Below are positions 43,063-51,800 of a DNA stretch of 64,000 nucleotides, piece after piece; position 1 is the first letter of the stretch; each line of letters begins with the position of its first letter. Position numbers and translations under genes: made by a program. The notes under the pieces were generated by a model that was not told where the DNA came from, made no database searches, and saw only the letters and a list, made by a program, of their open reading frames with translations. This DNA is from Bradyrhizobium sp. CCGUVB4N (lineage in GTDB: Bacteria > Pseudomonadota > Alphaproteobacteria > Rhizobiales > Xanthobacteraceae): NCBI RefSeq assembly GCF_024199945.1, contig NZ_JANADP010000001.1:1054001-1118000 (forward strand). Direction: 5' to 3'.

Positions 43063-44397
43063 ATGGGAATCGGAGGCGTACGGGAAGCCGCCAAGCGGAA
43101 TCCGAAGTTGCGTTTCACGGCGCTGATGCACCACATCACTCCGACGCTATTGGTGGAGAGCTTCCATGCGCTCCGCAAGCAAGCGGCAAGCGGTGTGGAC
43201 GGCGTAACGTGGTACGAATATGAGAAGACACTCAACGGACGCGTGCACGAATTGCATCGGGAAATTCAGTCCGGTGCGTATCGGGCGCAACCGTCCCGAC
43301 GGGTCTACATTCCGAAGAGTGACGGAAGACTCCGGCCACTCGGGATTGCGGCATTGGAAGAAAAGGTCGTGCAGATGGCCGTGTCCACGGTTCTGAACGC
43401 GATCTATGAACAAGACTTCCTCGGTTTCTCATATGGGTTCCGGCAAGGACGGGGACAGCATGATGCGCTGGACGCGTTGTGGGTTGGTATCGACAAGCTG
43501 AAGGTCAACTGGATACTGGACGCGGATATTCGCTCGTTTTACGATGAAATCGATCACGGGTGGATGCTTCGCTTCCTGGCACATCGAGTTGGTGATCGGC
43601 GGCTGTTGCGACTGATCCGTAAATGGCTGAAAGCGGGCACGATTGAGGACGGCCGCCGCGTAGCATCAACGCGAGGGACGCCTCAAGGCTCAGTAATCAG
43701 CCCCGTGCTATCGAACGTTTATCTGCATTACACATTGGATCTATGGGTCCAGCAATGGCGCAAACGAAACGCCAAAGGCGACGTGATCATCGTGCGTTAT
43801 GCCGACGACAGCGTGATTGGATTCCAGTACGAAGGAGAGGCGCAACGCTTCCTGCAAGAACTGCGGGAGCGCCTCGCCCAGTTTGGCTTGCAACTGCACC
43901 CGGAAAAGACGCGGCTGCTACGCTTTGGGCGGTACGCTGCGCAACAATGCCGGGAGCGTGGCATTCGCAAGCCAGCGACCTTCGATTTTCTGGGATTCAC
44001 ACACTGTTGCGGCAGGAGACGCAACGATGGGGGCTTCAAGATCGTCCGTCTGACGATCAAGAAGCGCATGCGCACGACGCTGACGGCTATTCGGGAAACG
44101 TTGATGCGACGACGCCATGAATCGGTGGCAGTAGTCGGGCGATGGCTACGGAAAGTGTTACAGGGGTATTGGAACTACCATGCGGTGCCGGGTAACCTGA
44201 GACGGTTGGCCGGCTTCCTATGGGAGGTTGGTCGAGCTTGGCGACACGCACTGTTGCGGCGAAGTCAGCGAAACCGCATGCCTTGGGCTCGCTTCCAGAG
44301 GCTGCTTCACAAATACCTGCCACCATGCCGTCTTGCGCATCCGCACCCGGATGCGCGGTTCACCGTCACAACATCCGATAGGAGCCGTATGCGGTAG
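43063..44397 (+). CDS. ltrA: Group II intron reverse transcriptase/maturase
   Basis: From the ATG at 43063 the protein has 444 residues: GVREAAKRNPKLRFTALMHHIT, then RT domains with QAASGVDGVTWYEYE, RVYIPKSDGRLRPLGIAALEEKVVQ, FSYGFRQGRGQHDALDAL, DADIRSFYDEIDH, TPQGSVISPVLSNVYLH, the catalytic IVRYADDSVIGFQ, KTRLLRFGR and FDFLGFTHCCG. The maturase/thumb domain follows (KVLQGYWNYHAVPGN, WRHALLRRSQRNRMPWARFQ). No HNH endonuclease domain is seen. The frame is open upstream to about 42571, but that part overlaps intron RNA structure. The stop lies inside domain V. Confidence 0.9.
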   Translation: MGIGGVREAAKRNPKLRFTALMHHITPTLLVESFHALRKQAASGVDGVTWYEYEKTLNGRVHELHREIQSGAYRAQPSRRVYIPKSDGRLRPLGIAALEEKVVQMAVSTVLNAIYEQDFLGFSYGFRQGRGQHDALDALWVGIDKLKVNWILDADIRSFYDEIDHGWMLRFLAHRVGDRRLLRLIRKWLKAGTIEDGRRVASTRGTPQGSVISPVLSNVYLHYTLDLWVQQWRKRNAKGDVIIVRYADDSVIGFQYEGEAQRFLQELRERLAQFGLQLHPEKTRLLRFGRYAAQQCRERGIRKPATFDFLGFTHCCGRRRNDGGFKIVRLTIKKRMRTTLTAIRETLMRRRHESVAVVGRWLRKVLQGYWNYHAVPGNLRRLAGFLWEVGRAWRHALLRRSQRNRMPWARFQRLLHKYLPPCRLAHPHPDARFTVTTSDRSRMR

Positions 44398-44414
44398 TGC
44401 CGCACGTACGGATC
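44382..44414 (+). ncRNA. Group II intron domain V
   Basis: The hairpin GAGCCGTATGCGG ... CCGCACGTACGGATC has the conserved catalytic start (GAGCCGTATGCG) and closing strand (CGCACGTACGG). Its position just before domain VI and the 3' end, overlapping the maturase stop, is typical for this intron class. Confidence 0.85.
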
Positions 44415-44483
44415 TGACCGGGGGGCGATGGGCAACCATCGTCCCTACCGGGACCGAAAGGCCAACGAACCGTGCAGCCAAAT

Positions 44484-45658
44484 CTAGCGGTGAAGGGAAA
44501 TTTGAAGTTCTCCATACGCATGAATCATATTATTTGGAGTTGGCGTGGCGGAATGAATTTGAATAGTAGAAACTTTGCGGACCAGTGCGTCGAGCATGCA
44601 ATGACCTTCGAGCCTCGCTAAGGCTGCTCCCGCGCACAAATGCACGCCATGGCCGAACGATAGATGCGGTGTCCCTCCCCGGGAAATATCAAATTTATCG
44701 GGCTCGTTCCAGGCGCGGGGGTCCCGATTGGCTGCTGCAAAGAGCAAGAGCACGCGCGCTCCGGCATCGAGCCTGACGCCGTCGAATTCATATGGCTCGG
44801 TTGCGACCCGGCAGAATCCACGGACGGGCGTTCCCAATCGAAGTGCCTCATTGTAGGCGTCGGGTATTAATTCGGGTCTTGCCCGAAGCTTGCGCCATTC
44901 ACTTTCGTTTTGCCCGAGAAGATGGATTACGTGTTGTAGTGAGGAAATCGTCGTATCGAGAGCGCCGCCAGATAGGCGACCATCAAAGTCGCCCCTTGCT
45001 GGTAGGTGAGGCGTCCTTGTCCGACTGCGGCGAAGATATGCGCACCGGCACTACCCGGCAACAGCCGGGACGGAAGATCAGGGCTGAACGCATAGGTGAA
45101 TACCTCTTGCGTTGGCCCTTGCGCAGCACGCCAGCGCTCATTGGGTGGTCCAAACCCATCGAATAGCGCCGAGGCCCACGGCAAAAGTCGGCCGCGATCC
45201 TCTTGAGGAATGCCAATCATGTCGCATACGACGCTCAGGGGAAAGGCTTGTGTCAGTTGCTTAACGGCATCGAAAGGACCTACGCCGAGGAGGGTGTCCA
45301 CTAAAGCATCCGCCTGATCTTGGATTTGCGTCTTGAATTGGGCGAGAGCTGGGGGGGAAAAACGCTCAAGCAGCACAGACTTGAGTTTTCCATGCAGGGG
45401 TTCATCGCTGCCAAGTACGCTTCCTTCGCTTTGAGCGTTAACGGCATCGTTCAAACCAACACCTTTCCCCGAGATAAAGATGTGAGGCAAACGAAGGATA
45501 TTCCTGCACTCCGCGTAGCGGGTGACTGCTGCGGCGTTCAGCCGATCGAACCAAACTAACGCTCCCTGCTCCTGCAGTTGTCGATAAACTGGCCACGGAT
45601 TAACCAGAACCGAATCCTCGAAGATATCGATTGAACTGCGCTGGATCATCACGGTCAT
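44484..45658 (-). pseudogene. Cytochrome P450 disrupted by a +2 frameshift
   Basis: Reading from the ATG at 45658 (GGAGG upstream), the first part gives 228 normal P450 residues (DIFEDSVLVNPWPVYRQLQEQGALVWF, LGSDEPLHGKLKSVLLERFSPPALAQF, SVVCDMIGIPQEDRGRLLPWA, MVAYLAALS). The frame is then lost and stops. In another frame the protein resumes as LDTTISSLQHVIHLLGQNESEWRKL and continues through LGTPVRGFCRVATEPYEFDGVRL to the haem loop SFGHGVHLCAGAALARLEG. The break is at 44958-44963, where a CT is repeated (CTCT on the coding strand), consistent with a 2-base insertion. About 390 residues originally. Confidence 0.85.
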
Positions 45659-46074
45659 TCGCCCTCCTCCCCGCTACGTCGGTGGAAGAACAAGCGAAAG
45701 CTATGTTACAGTCCTTCCCGCGCCCCATCTTAGGACCGAAGCATCTACTCGAGAAACCGATCGTGCAGATGGTTCGTATTGATACGACCGATATTAGACC
45801 TCGACAGGACTCATTCGGCTGCCAATAACGTGGGCGCAACATCTTCGCCCGGATGCGCTCGAGCAACTCGCCCTCCGCGTCGGGCGCGTTCTCCGCCATA
45901 GCGGCGACAAAGACGCCGTCCAGCTCAAGACATGCGGTCAGCCCGACGCTCGCAGCATAACCGCCACGTCGCGGTCCTTTCTGAAGCGCATAGAATTGCT
46001 TGGCTTCCTTGCCGAAGCGCCGAAGCGACTAGCTCGACGATCATGCGCTTAAGCTGGACGTCGTGGCGCGGCGT
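45659..46074. other. Intergenic stretch with a coding remnant
   Basis: On the minus strand, about 46040-45830, an open stretch reads RRFGKEAKQFYALQKGPRRGGYAASVG, then LELDGVFVAAMAENAPDAEGELLERIRAKMLRPRYW. It looks protein-like but has an in-frame stop just upstream and no start, so it appears to be the broken end of a gene I do not recognise. The part next to the P450 (45663-45830) holds nothing clear beyond its ribosome site. Confidence 0.4.
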
Positions 46075-47598
46075 TCACCCGACCTTGGTCGAATAAAGAT
46101 CGCTAAACCGCTCACGTAGCAGGCCCTTCTGCACCTTGCCCATAGCATTGCGCGGCAAAGTGTCGACGAAGATGACGCGCTTCGGCTGCTTGAACTTTGC
46201 CAGTCGCCCCGACAACGCGTCGAGAATGGCGCGTTCATCGACGGTAGCGCCTGGCGTTCGCACCACTGCAGCGGTGACGCCTTCGCCGAAATCGGCATGC
46301 GGAACGCCGACGACGGCGCTTTCGGATACGCCCGGGATCGCATCGATTTCAGTCTCGATCTCCTTTGGGTAGACGTTGAAGCCACCGGTGATGATGAGAT
46401 CCTTGCCGCGGCCGACGATGTAGAGATAACCACGCGGATCGAGCTTGCCGAGATCGCCGGTTATGAAGAAGCCATCGGCGCGGAATTCGGTCGCAGTCTT
46501 CTCCGGCATGTTCCAATAGCCGGCGAACACGTTCGGTCCCTTCACCTCAATCATGCCGACTTCGTCGGTAGCCAGGCCGGAGCTGGTCTTGGGGTCGGTG
46601 ATGCGGACTTCGACGGAGGGCAGGGGAAGCCCGACGGAGCCGGGGATGCGCGCTCCTTCGTATGGATTGGAAGCGATCATGCCGGTCTCGGTCATGCCGT
46701 AGCGTTCGAGTATCTCGTGACCGGTTCTCTCTTTCCAGTCGCGATGGGTTTCCGCCAGTAACGGCGCGGAGCCTGCGATGAACAGCCTCATGTGGGCGGT
46801 CGTGCGATCGCTTAAATTCGTGCTCTGCAGCAGGCGGACATAGAAGGTCGGTACGCCCATCAGCACGGTCGCGCGCGCCATCGCCGCGATAATCTGCTCC
46901 GCATCGAACTTTGCCATGAACAGGATGCGGGCCCGCGCGGCGAACGTCACGTTGCAGGCCACGAACAGGCCGTGGATGTGATAGATCGGCAGCGCATGGA
47001 TCAGAAAATCGTCGCGCGAGTATCGCCATTGCTCGACCAGCGTCAGCGCGTTGGAGACCAGATTGCCGTGGGTCAGCATCGCTCCCTTGGAGCGGCCGGT
47101 GGTGCCTGACGTGTAAAGGATCGCAGCCAGATCGTCCTTTGCCCGCGGCACGGTATCGAAATCCGCCGGAAAGCTTGCGGCGGCATCGGCGAGTGAACCG
47201 TTGCCCTTGTCATCGAGCGTCTCGACCCGGCCGCCAGCCTTAGCGGCTATCGCGCGCAGCTCGCTCTCTTCCCGCGGGTCGCAAACGATCAATGTCGGCT
47301 GCGCGTCGCGGACAAAGTATTCGGTCTCCGCCGCGGTGTAGGCGGTGTTGAGCGGCAGATAGACTGCGCCTGAGCGCAGCGTAGCCAGATAAAGCGCGAT
47401 TGCCTCGACGGATTTCTCGACCTTTGCAGCGACGCGGTGGTTCGGCCCAACGCCGATATTCGCCAGGAAGTTGGCGAACTTGCCGCTTGCGGCAGCGAGC
47501 TCGGCATAGCTAAGCCGGACGCCGTTCTCCTTCTCGATGCAGATCGACTGATCGGAAGTTACGGAAGCAAGCAGGCGGTCATACAGATTCCATGTCAT
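46075..47598 (-). CDS. matB: Malonyl-CoA synthetase
   Basis: AMP-forming ligase of 507 residues that converts malonate, CoA and ATP to malonyl-CoA. Motifs include the P-loop AAILYTSGTTGRSKGAMLTHGNL (about 160-180), HALPIYHIHGLF, LERYGMTETGMIASNPYEGARIPGSVG, GFFITGDLGKLDPRGYLYIVGRGKDLIITGGFNVYP and the lysine in LPRNAMGKVQKGLLRE. The MTETGM and GFNVYP segments fit MatB of rhizobia. It overlaps the malonyl-CoA decarboxylase gene by 4 bases, giving the classic matAB order. MatB matters in nodules where malonate is plentiful (established for Rhizobium); no matR or matC gene is beside it here. Confidence 0.9.
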   Translation of the reverse strand: MTWNLYDRLLASVTSDQSICIEKENGVRLSYAELAAASGKFANFLANIGVGPNHRVAAKVEKSVEAIALYLATLRSGAVYLPLNTAYTAAETEYFVRDAQPTLIVCDPREESELRAIAAKAGGRVETLDDKGNGSLADAAASFPADFDTVPRAKDDLAAILYTSGTTGRSKGAMLTHGNLVSNALTLVEQWRYSRDDFLIHALPIYHIHGLFVACNVTFAARARILFMAKFDAEQIIAAMARATVLMGVPTFYVRLLQSTNLSDRTTAHMRLFIAGSAPLLAETHRDWKERTGHEILERYGMTETGMIASNPYEGARIPGSVGLPLPSVEVRITDPKTSSGLATDEVGMIEVKGPNVFAGYWNMPEKTATEFRADGFFITGDLGKLDPRGYLYIVGRGKDLIITGGFNVYPKEIETEIDAIPGVSESAVVGVPHADFGEGVTAAVVRTPGATVDERAILDALSGRLAKFKQPKRVIFVDTLPRNAMGKVQKGLLRERFSDLYSTKVG

Positions 47599-49004
47599 GA
47601 CGAGATCTTCAGTTGAGAGTCAGCTTGGGGGCTCGGAACCAGGTCGTGGGACGACAGTTTTGCGCGCAGCGACTTTTTCACCTTGTCGGCGGCAACCACG
47701 GTGCCGTGTTCGGCAAACGCTTCATGGTTCGCCTCGATACGGTCGAGCGCGTAGAGGTAATTGACCATCAATCCGTAGGATTGCTTGATGCCCTTGCCTG
47801 AGGGATCGCCCAGGAAATTCAGGCGCTCCAGCCGAGCGCCGTTGCCGAGATGGAAGCGCGCGACCGGATCGACCGGCCTGCCGGATGGAAGCTTTGCCTT
47901 GAGGAAGTAATAGGCGGCGAGCGACGTTACCGCCTCCTTCGCCTGCTCAATATCGCCGCCGTCCTCGAGTGCGGCCAGCGCGCGCCGCGTGTCCACGTCG
48001 AGCGCGGTCGAGGCTTCGGCCTTCAGCTCGCGCTTGACCCAGCCGGCGAAGCCGGGGACCGGCGATAGCGTGACGAAGGTCCTCAGGTTCGGCAGCTCGC
48101 GGGCGAGATCCTGCACCACCTGCTTGATCAGGAAATTGCCGAACGAGACACCGGCAAGACCCTTCTGGGTGTTCGAGATCGAATAGAACACAGCCGTGGT
48201 CGCTTCGCGGGCGTCGATCGCCTGTCGCGTTTTGTCCAGCAGCGGACCGATCGCGCCGGGAATCTCCTTGGTCAGCGCAACCTCGACGAAGATCAGCGGC
48301 TCGTCGGCCAACTGGGGATGAAAGAACGCATAGCAGCGGCGATCCGGCGGCTCGAGCCGGTTGCGCAAATCGTCCCAGTCCTGGATAGCGTGGACCGCTT
48401 CATATTTGATGATCTTTTCGAGGACGCTGGCGGAGGTGTTCCAGTCGATCGGTCGCAGGACGAGAAAACCCCGATTAAACCAGGAGGAGAACAGATGGAC
48501 AAAGTCGTCGTCTACCGCCTGTAGCTCGGGATGCTTTGACAGCAGCGAGAGCAGCACCTGGCGCATGCGCACCAGTAGCGCGGTGCCTCCGGGCGCAAGG
48601 TTGAGGCGCCGGATCAGCTCCTGCCGGCGTGGCTCCGCGGCGGCGTGGAGAGCTTCGAGTTTGCTGCGATCGCCGCCTTCCATGGCCCGATAGGCGGCAA
48701 CCGCAAGTTCGATCGCGCGGCGATCCGGGCCGAACCGGTCGGCGAGCGATGCGAGAAACTGCAACCGCTGCTCATCGTCTGCCTGCTCGAACACGACGAA
48801 CAGCGATTGGGCCAGCGCGACGCCCGAAGCCTCGCCGCGGCGCGACAGCAGGGCTTCGCCCAGGATTTCGAGGTTACGATCCTCCGTTTGGTCGCTTGGC
48901 GGCTTCATGCCGAGAACCGCGCGCCCGCGTTCCGTCAGCGTGTCGATCAGGCCCCGGAGGAATTCGGGCGTTGTAATGCGTCCAGATCGGGTGTCGTTCA
49001 GCAC
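47595..49004 (-). CDS. matA: Malonyl-CoA decarboxylase
   Basis: Protein of 469 residues that decarboxylates malonyl-CoA to acetyl-CoA. The N-terminal helical domain (RLQFLASLADRFGPD) is followed by the GNAT-like catalytic domain. Visible are LFSSWFNRGFLVLRPIDWNTSASVLEKIIKYEAVHAI, CYAFFHPQLADEPLIFVEVAL (the substrate pocket), FYSISNTQKGLAGVSFGNFLIKQV, FVTLSPVPGF and ARFHLGNGARLERLNFLGDPSGKGIKQSYGLMVNYLY, with the H and the S/Y near the end that are used in catalysis. It is transcribed ahead of matB with a 4-base overlap. A 116-base gap separates it from the preceding gene, where its promoter could lie. Confidence 0.93.
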   Translation of the reverse strand: MLNDTRSGRITTPEFLRGLIDTLTERGRAVLGMKPPSDQTEDRNLEILGEALLSRRGEASGVALAQSLFVVFEQADDEQRLQFLASLADRFGPDRRAIELAVAAYRAMEGGDRSKLEALHAAAEPRRQELIRRLNLAPGGTALLVRMRQVLLSLLSKHPELQAVDDDFVHLFSSWFNRGFLVLRPIDWNTSASVLEKIIKYEAVHAIQDWDDLRNRLEPPDRRCYAFFHPQLADEPLIFVEVALTKEIPGAIGPLLDKTRQAIDAREATTAVFYSISNTQKGLAGVSFGNFLIKQVVQDLARELPNLRTFVTLSPVPGFAGWVKRELKAEASTALDVDTRRALAALEDGGDIEQAKEAVTSLAAYYFLKAKLPSGRPVDPVARFHLGNGARLERLNFLGDPSGKGIKQSYGLMVNYLYALDRIEANHEAFAEHGTVVAADKVKKSLRAKLSSHDLVPSPQADSQLKISS

Positions 49005-49120
49005 GGTCTCGTCTCCGCGATCATCGGGAAAGTCTATGCCAATCGCGACGGCCTGCGTGCGCGTAAGGATCGAGTATCAAGACGTGTTATGATTATGAGC
49101 CCAGCTTGCCGCAGCGTCCC

Positions 49121-50326
49121 TCAAGTCTTGTTCAGAACTCTCGCCGTCACGTCCTCAGGCGGAACGCCCACGAGCCGCTCATAAAGCACTGGATCAGTCG
49201 CGCCCTCAGTATTGATCAGGAAGACACTCGCATCCGAGCCGAGTCCGATTTCCGCACGTAGCGCCGGGTCACCCGCTACCTTTGCCAATCCAGCGAGACC
49301 GACGCCGCCACTTTCGCCGGCGACGATCGCCGGATCACCGTCAACAGGATAGGCGAGATCTTTCATCATCGCGATCGCCTCGTCGTCTTCAATGGTCATG
49401 AAGGCATCGGCAACCCGGGACAGAATGCGCCAGGCAACAAGTGATGGCTCATAGCATTCCAGCATTGCCATGACCGTCGGCTTGTCATGCGGAACCTTCA
49501 CGACATGGCCGGCCTTAGCACTCTCGAGGAGGCAGGCGGCTCGCGCCGGGTCCACCACAGTGAGGAACGGTCTGTCATCGCCGAAGACGAGTGCAAAGTG
49601 TGCGGCAACCGCTGCGGCAATTCCGCCGACGCCAGCCTGAATAAACACATGGGTTGGGGGTTTTGGTAGTGCGGCAAGCGCCTCACGCAGTAGCGCGGTA
49701 TAGCCCTGCATGACAAGGTGCGGGATGCGTTCGTAACCAGGCCACGATGTGTCGGAGACCACGATCCAGCCCCGCTCGCTGGCGACACTCGAAGCCGTCG
49801 CAACCGAATCATCGTAGTTGCCCTCAACATGCTCGATGCGAGCACCATAGCGGGCGATCGCTCGGCATCGCTCCTCACTAACGCCCGCATGGACAAAGAT
49901 GACGCAGTTTGCGCCAACCAGTTGGGCGCCTTGCGCGACCGACCGGCCGTGGTTGCCGTCGGTAGCACAGGTCACCGTTAGTCCCGCGGCGACTGCGGCC
50001 ACCTCAGGTGAGCGCCACTCGGAAACGTCGACCGGACGGCCGAGTTGTTTCGACGCCAACTCGAGTACAAGCTGGATGACGGCATAAGCTCCTCCGAGCG
50101 CCTTGAAGCTGCCGAGACCAAGGCGGTGTCCCTCGTCCTTGAGGTATATGGATTGGACACCCAGGCGACGCGCAAGCGCCGGAAGTGAAACCAGTGGGGT
50201 CGGGGTCGCCCCCTCTCGATGTTGGAGAAAGCGTTCCACCGCTTGAGCCGCTTCAATGCCGAGAGCGTCGGCGTCGGAAGGATCGAGTGCAGAACGATAG
50301 TCACTGAGAGTATTGCGGAGCAACAT
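49121..50326 (-). CDS. dpaL: Diaminopropionate ammonia-lyase
   Basis: PLP enzyme of 401 residues, fold type II, that converts 2,3-diaminopropionate to pyruvate and two ammonia. Motifs: YLKDEGHRLGLGSFKALGGAYAV with the PLP lysine K75, VTCATDGNHGRSVAQGAQLVG (phosphate and asparagine contacts), QAGVGGIAAAVAAHF (glycine loop) and AGESGGVGLAGL. The GLGSFKALGGAYA block is diagnostic for DpaL/YgeX over threonine dehydratase. It is the last gene of the minus-strand amino-acid block, about 172 bases after the M20 hydrolase, next to hydrolases that could release diaminopropionate from acylated precursors. Confidence 0.9.
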   Translation of the reverse strand: MLLRNTLSDYRSALDPSDADALGIEAAQAVERFLQHREGATPTPLVSLPALARRLGVQSIYLKDEGHRLGLGSFKALGGAYAVIQLVLELASKQLGRPVDVSEWRSPEVAAVAAGLTVTCATDGNHGRSVAQGAQLVGANCVIFVHAGVSEERCRAIARYGARIEHVEGNYDDSVATASSVASERGWIVVSDTSWPGYERIPHLVMQGYTALLREALAALPKPPTHVFIQAGVGGIAAAVAAHFALVFGDDRPFLTVVDPARAACLLESAKAGHVVKVPHDKPTVMAMLECYEPSLVAWRILSRVADAFMTIEDDEAIAMMKDLAYPVDGDPAIVAGESGGVGLAGLAKVAGDPALRAEIGLGSDASVFLINTEGATDPVLYERLVGVPPEDVTARVLNKT

Positions 50327-50498
50327 GGCGTCATCTTCCGTTGAGCAAGTTCATCATAGATACCGTCCTTAATTTGATCACGGCGCTACAATTTCACCCG
50401 GATATCGCAGATTTCCCTCTCGCTCACCCTCTCAAATGAGCGTTTCGCGTCGGCGACGTTACGAGGCGTGCGTCGGGTCAAGCGTTGAGCCGTCTTAC

Positions 50499-51719
50499 TC
50501 ATTGGCTCAGCTTCCTCGCGACGTCGAGAAGGACGTTGGCGCCCGCGATCAGCTCATGATCGGCCGTGAACTCTGCGGGGTTATGACTAATCCCGCCCTT
50601 CGATGGCACGAATATCATTGCCGCCGGCGCAACGCGCGCGATCATTTGCGCGTCGTGACCTGCGCCTGACGTCATTCGCCGGCAGAGTAACTGCCGCTGG
50701 CCAGCGGACTCCTCAACGGCGCTCACAATTTCAGGCGCGAATATCACCGGCTCAAAGCGAGCCAAGCGCTCGGTCTTTACCTCGTAGCCTTCGGTGACAA
50801 GTCCGTCCAGGAACCTCCGAAGCGCCGCCTCCTGAGATCTCAGCCGATCCTCGTTCGGATTCCTCAAGTCGACAGTGAAGACAGCGGCTGACGGAATCAC
50901 GTTGATCGCATTCGGTTCGAACCGGATGGTGCCGACCGTCGCCACAGCATTCTGCGTTCTTCGCGCTAGGTCATCAAGGAAAGCGATAACTCGTCCCGCT
51001 GCAACACCGGCATCGCGACGCATAACCATGGGCGTGGTTCCTGCGTGGTTCGCCGTGCCGGCTATTGACACCTTTTGCCACGAAATGCCCTGGAGGTTTT
51101 CGACAGCACCGATAGGCAGGCCTTCGGCTTCCAAGACAGGGCCTTGTTCTATGTGAAGTTCGACGTAAGCATGGGGGCGCAGGAATCCCGGTTCTCGGGA
51201 TCCGGCGTAGCCGATACGAGCAAGCTCCGCACCTAGGGTGGTTCCGTCGGTCCCGATGGCAGCCAGAGCATCGTCGGTAGCGAGTCCTCCGGCCGCGACG
51301 AGGCTGCCCATCATGTCAGGAGCGAAGCGTACGCCCTCTTCATTGGTGTAGGCGACTACGGCGAGAGGCCGGGCCGGTCGAAGGCTCGCTTGCTGCATTG
51401 CTTCGATCACTGCCAAACCCGCCAGCACACCAAAGCAGCCATCGTAGATGCCGGCATCGATGACTGTATCGATATGGGATCCGATGACGACCGGTTCACC
51501 TGAAGCATCTTCCGGCTCCCAGATGCCATGGATGTTACCGATGCGATCGACTTCGATGCGCAAGCCCGCTTGCTTCAGCCATTCACAAAGAAGGTCTCGC
51601 CCCTCGCGATCGGCATCAGTGCCGGCAACACGGCAGAGGCGACCGGCTTCGTCTCGGCCGATCGCGCCCAGTTCTTTGATACGCTCGATCAAGCGAGCTG
51701 CGTCAATCGCAATAGTCAT
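50499..51719 (-). CDS. M20 Zn-dependent amidase (N-carbamoyl-amino acid hydrolase / allantoate amidohydrolase type)
   Basis: Protein of 406 residues of the HyuC/AllC group: RLCRVAGTDADREGRDLLCEWLKQAGL, the first metal histidine in VVIGSHIDTVIDAGIYDGCFGVLAGL, NEEGVRFAPDMMGSL, VELHIEQGPVLEAEGLPIGAVENLQG, ANHAGTTPMVMRRDA, and the late metal histidine in SGAGHDAQMIARVAPAAMIFVPSKGGISHNPAEF. Members cleave N-carbamoyl-L-amino acids, allantoate or ureidoglycine. ATG 51719 is preferred, with GGAAGGG upstream; an in-frame GTG lies 6 bases earlier. Same strand as the next M20 gene, 81 bases apart. Confidence 0.9.
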   Translation of the reverse strand: MTIAIDAARLIERIKELGAIGRDEAGRLCRVAGTDADREGRDLLCEWLKQAGLRIEVDRIGNIHGIWEPEDASGEPVVIGSHIDTVIDAGIYDGCFGVLAGLAVIEAMQQASLRPARPLAVVAYTNEEGVRFAPDMMGSLVAAGGLATDDALAAIGTDGTTLGAELARIGYAGSREPGFLRPHAYVELHIEQGPVLEAEGLPIGAVENLQGISWQKVSIAGTANHAGTTPMVMRRDAGVAAGRVIAFLDDLARRTQNAVATVGTIRFEPNAINVIPSAAVFTVDLRNPNEDRLRSQEAALRRFLDGLVTEGYEVKTERLARFEPVIFAPEIVSAVEESAGQRQLLCRRMTSGAGHDAQMIARVAPAAMIFVPSKGGISHNPAEFTADHELIAGANVLLDVARKLSQ

Positions 51720-51800
51720 TGCCACCCTTCCATGGAGGCCGCCTTGAGGCTGGTTTATCAGCTGCTGCGACCCGTTTTGATCGTCAGATCGGATCGTTCG

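Larger units (their letters stand above)
42543..44454 (+). mobile_element. Complete group II intron with maturase
   Basis: Begins with the consensus GTGCGG (42543) and ends at ...CTACCGGGAC (44454), giving about 1.9 kb. Domain V is at 44382-44414. Domain VI follows as a stem GGGCGATGG/CCATCGTCC closed by GCAA, with a bulged A in CCCTACCGGG seven bases from the 3' end. The intron carries its own reverse transcriptase. It is inserted in the right terminal repeat of the IS66 element, between TTA and C. The folded domains I-IV were not traced. Confidence 0.85.
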
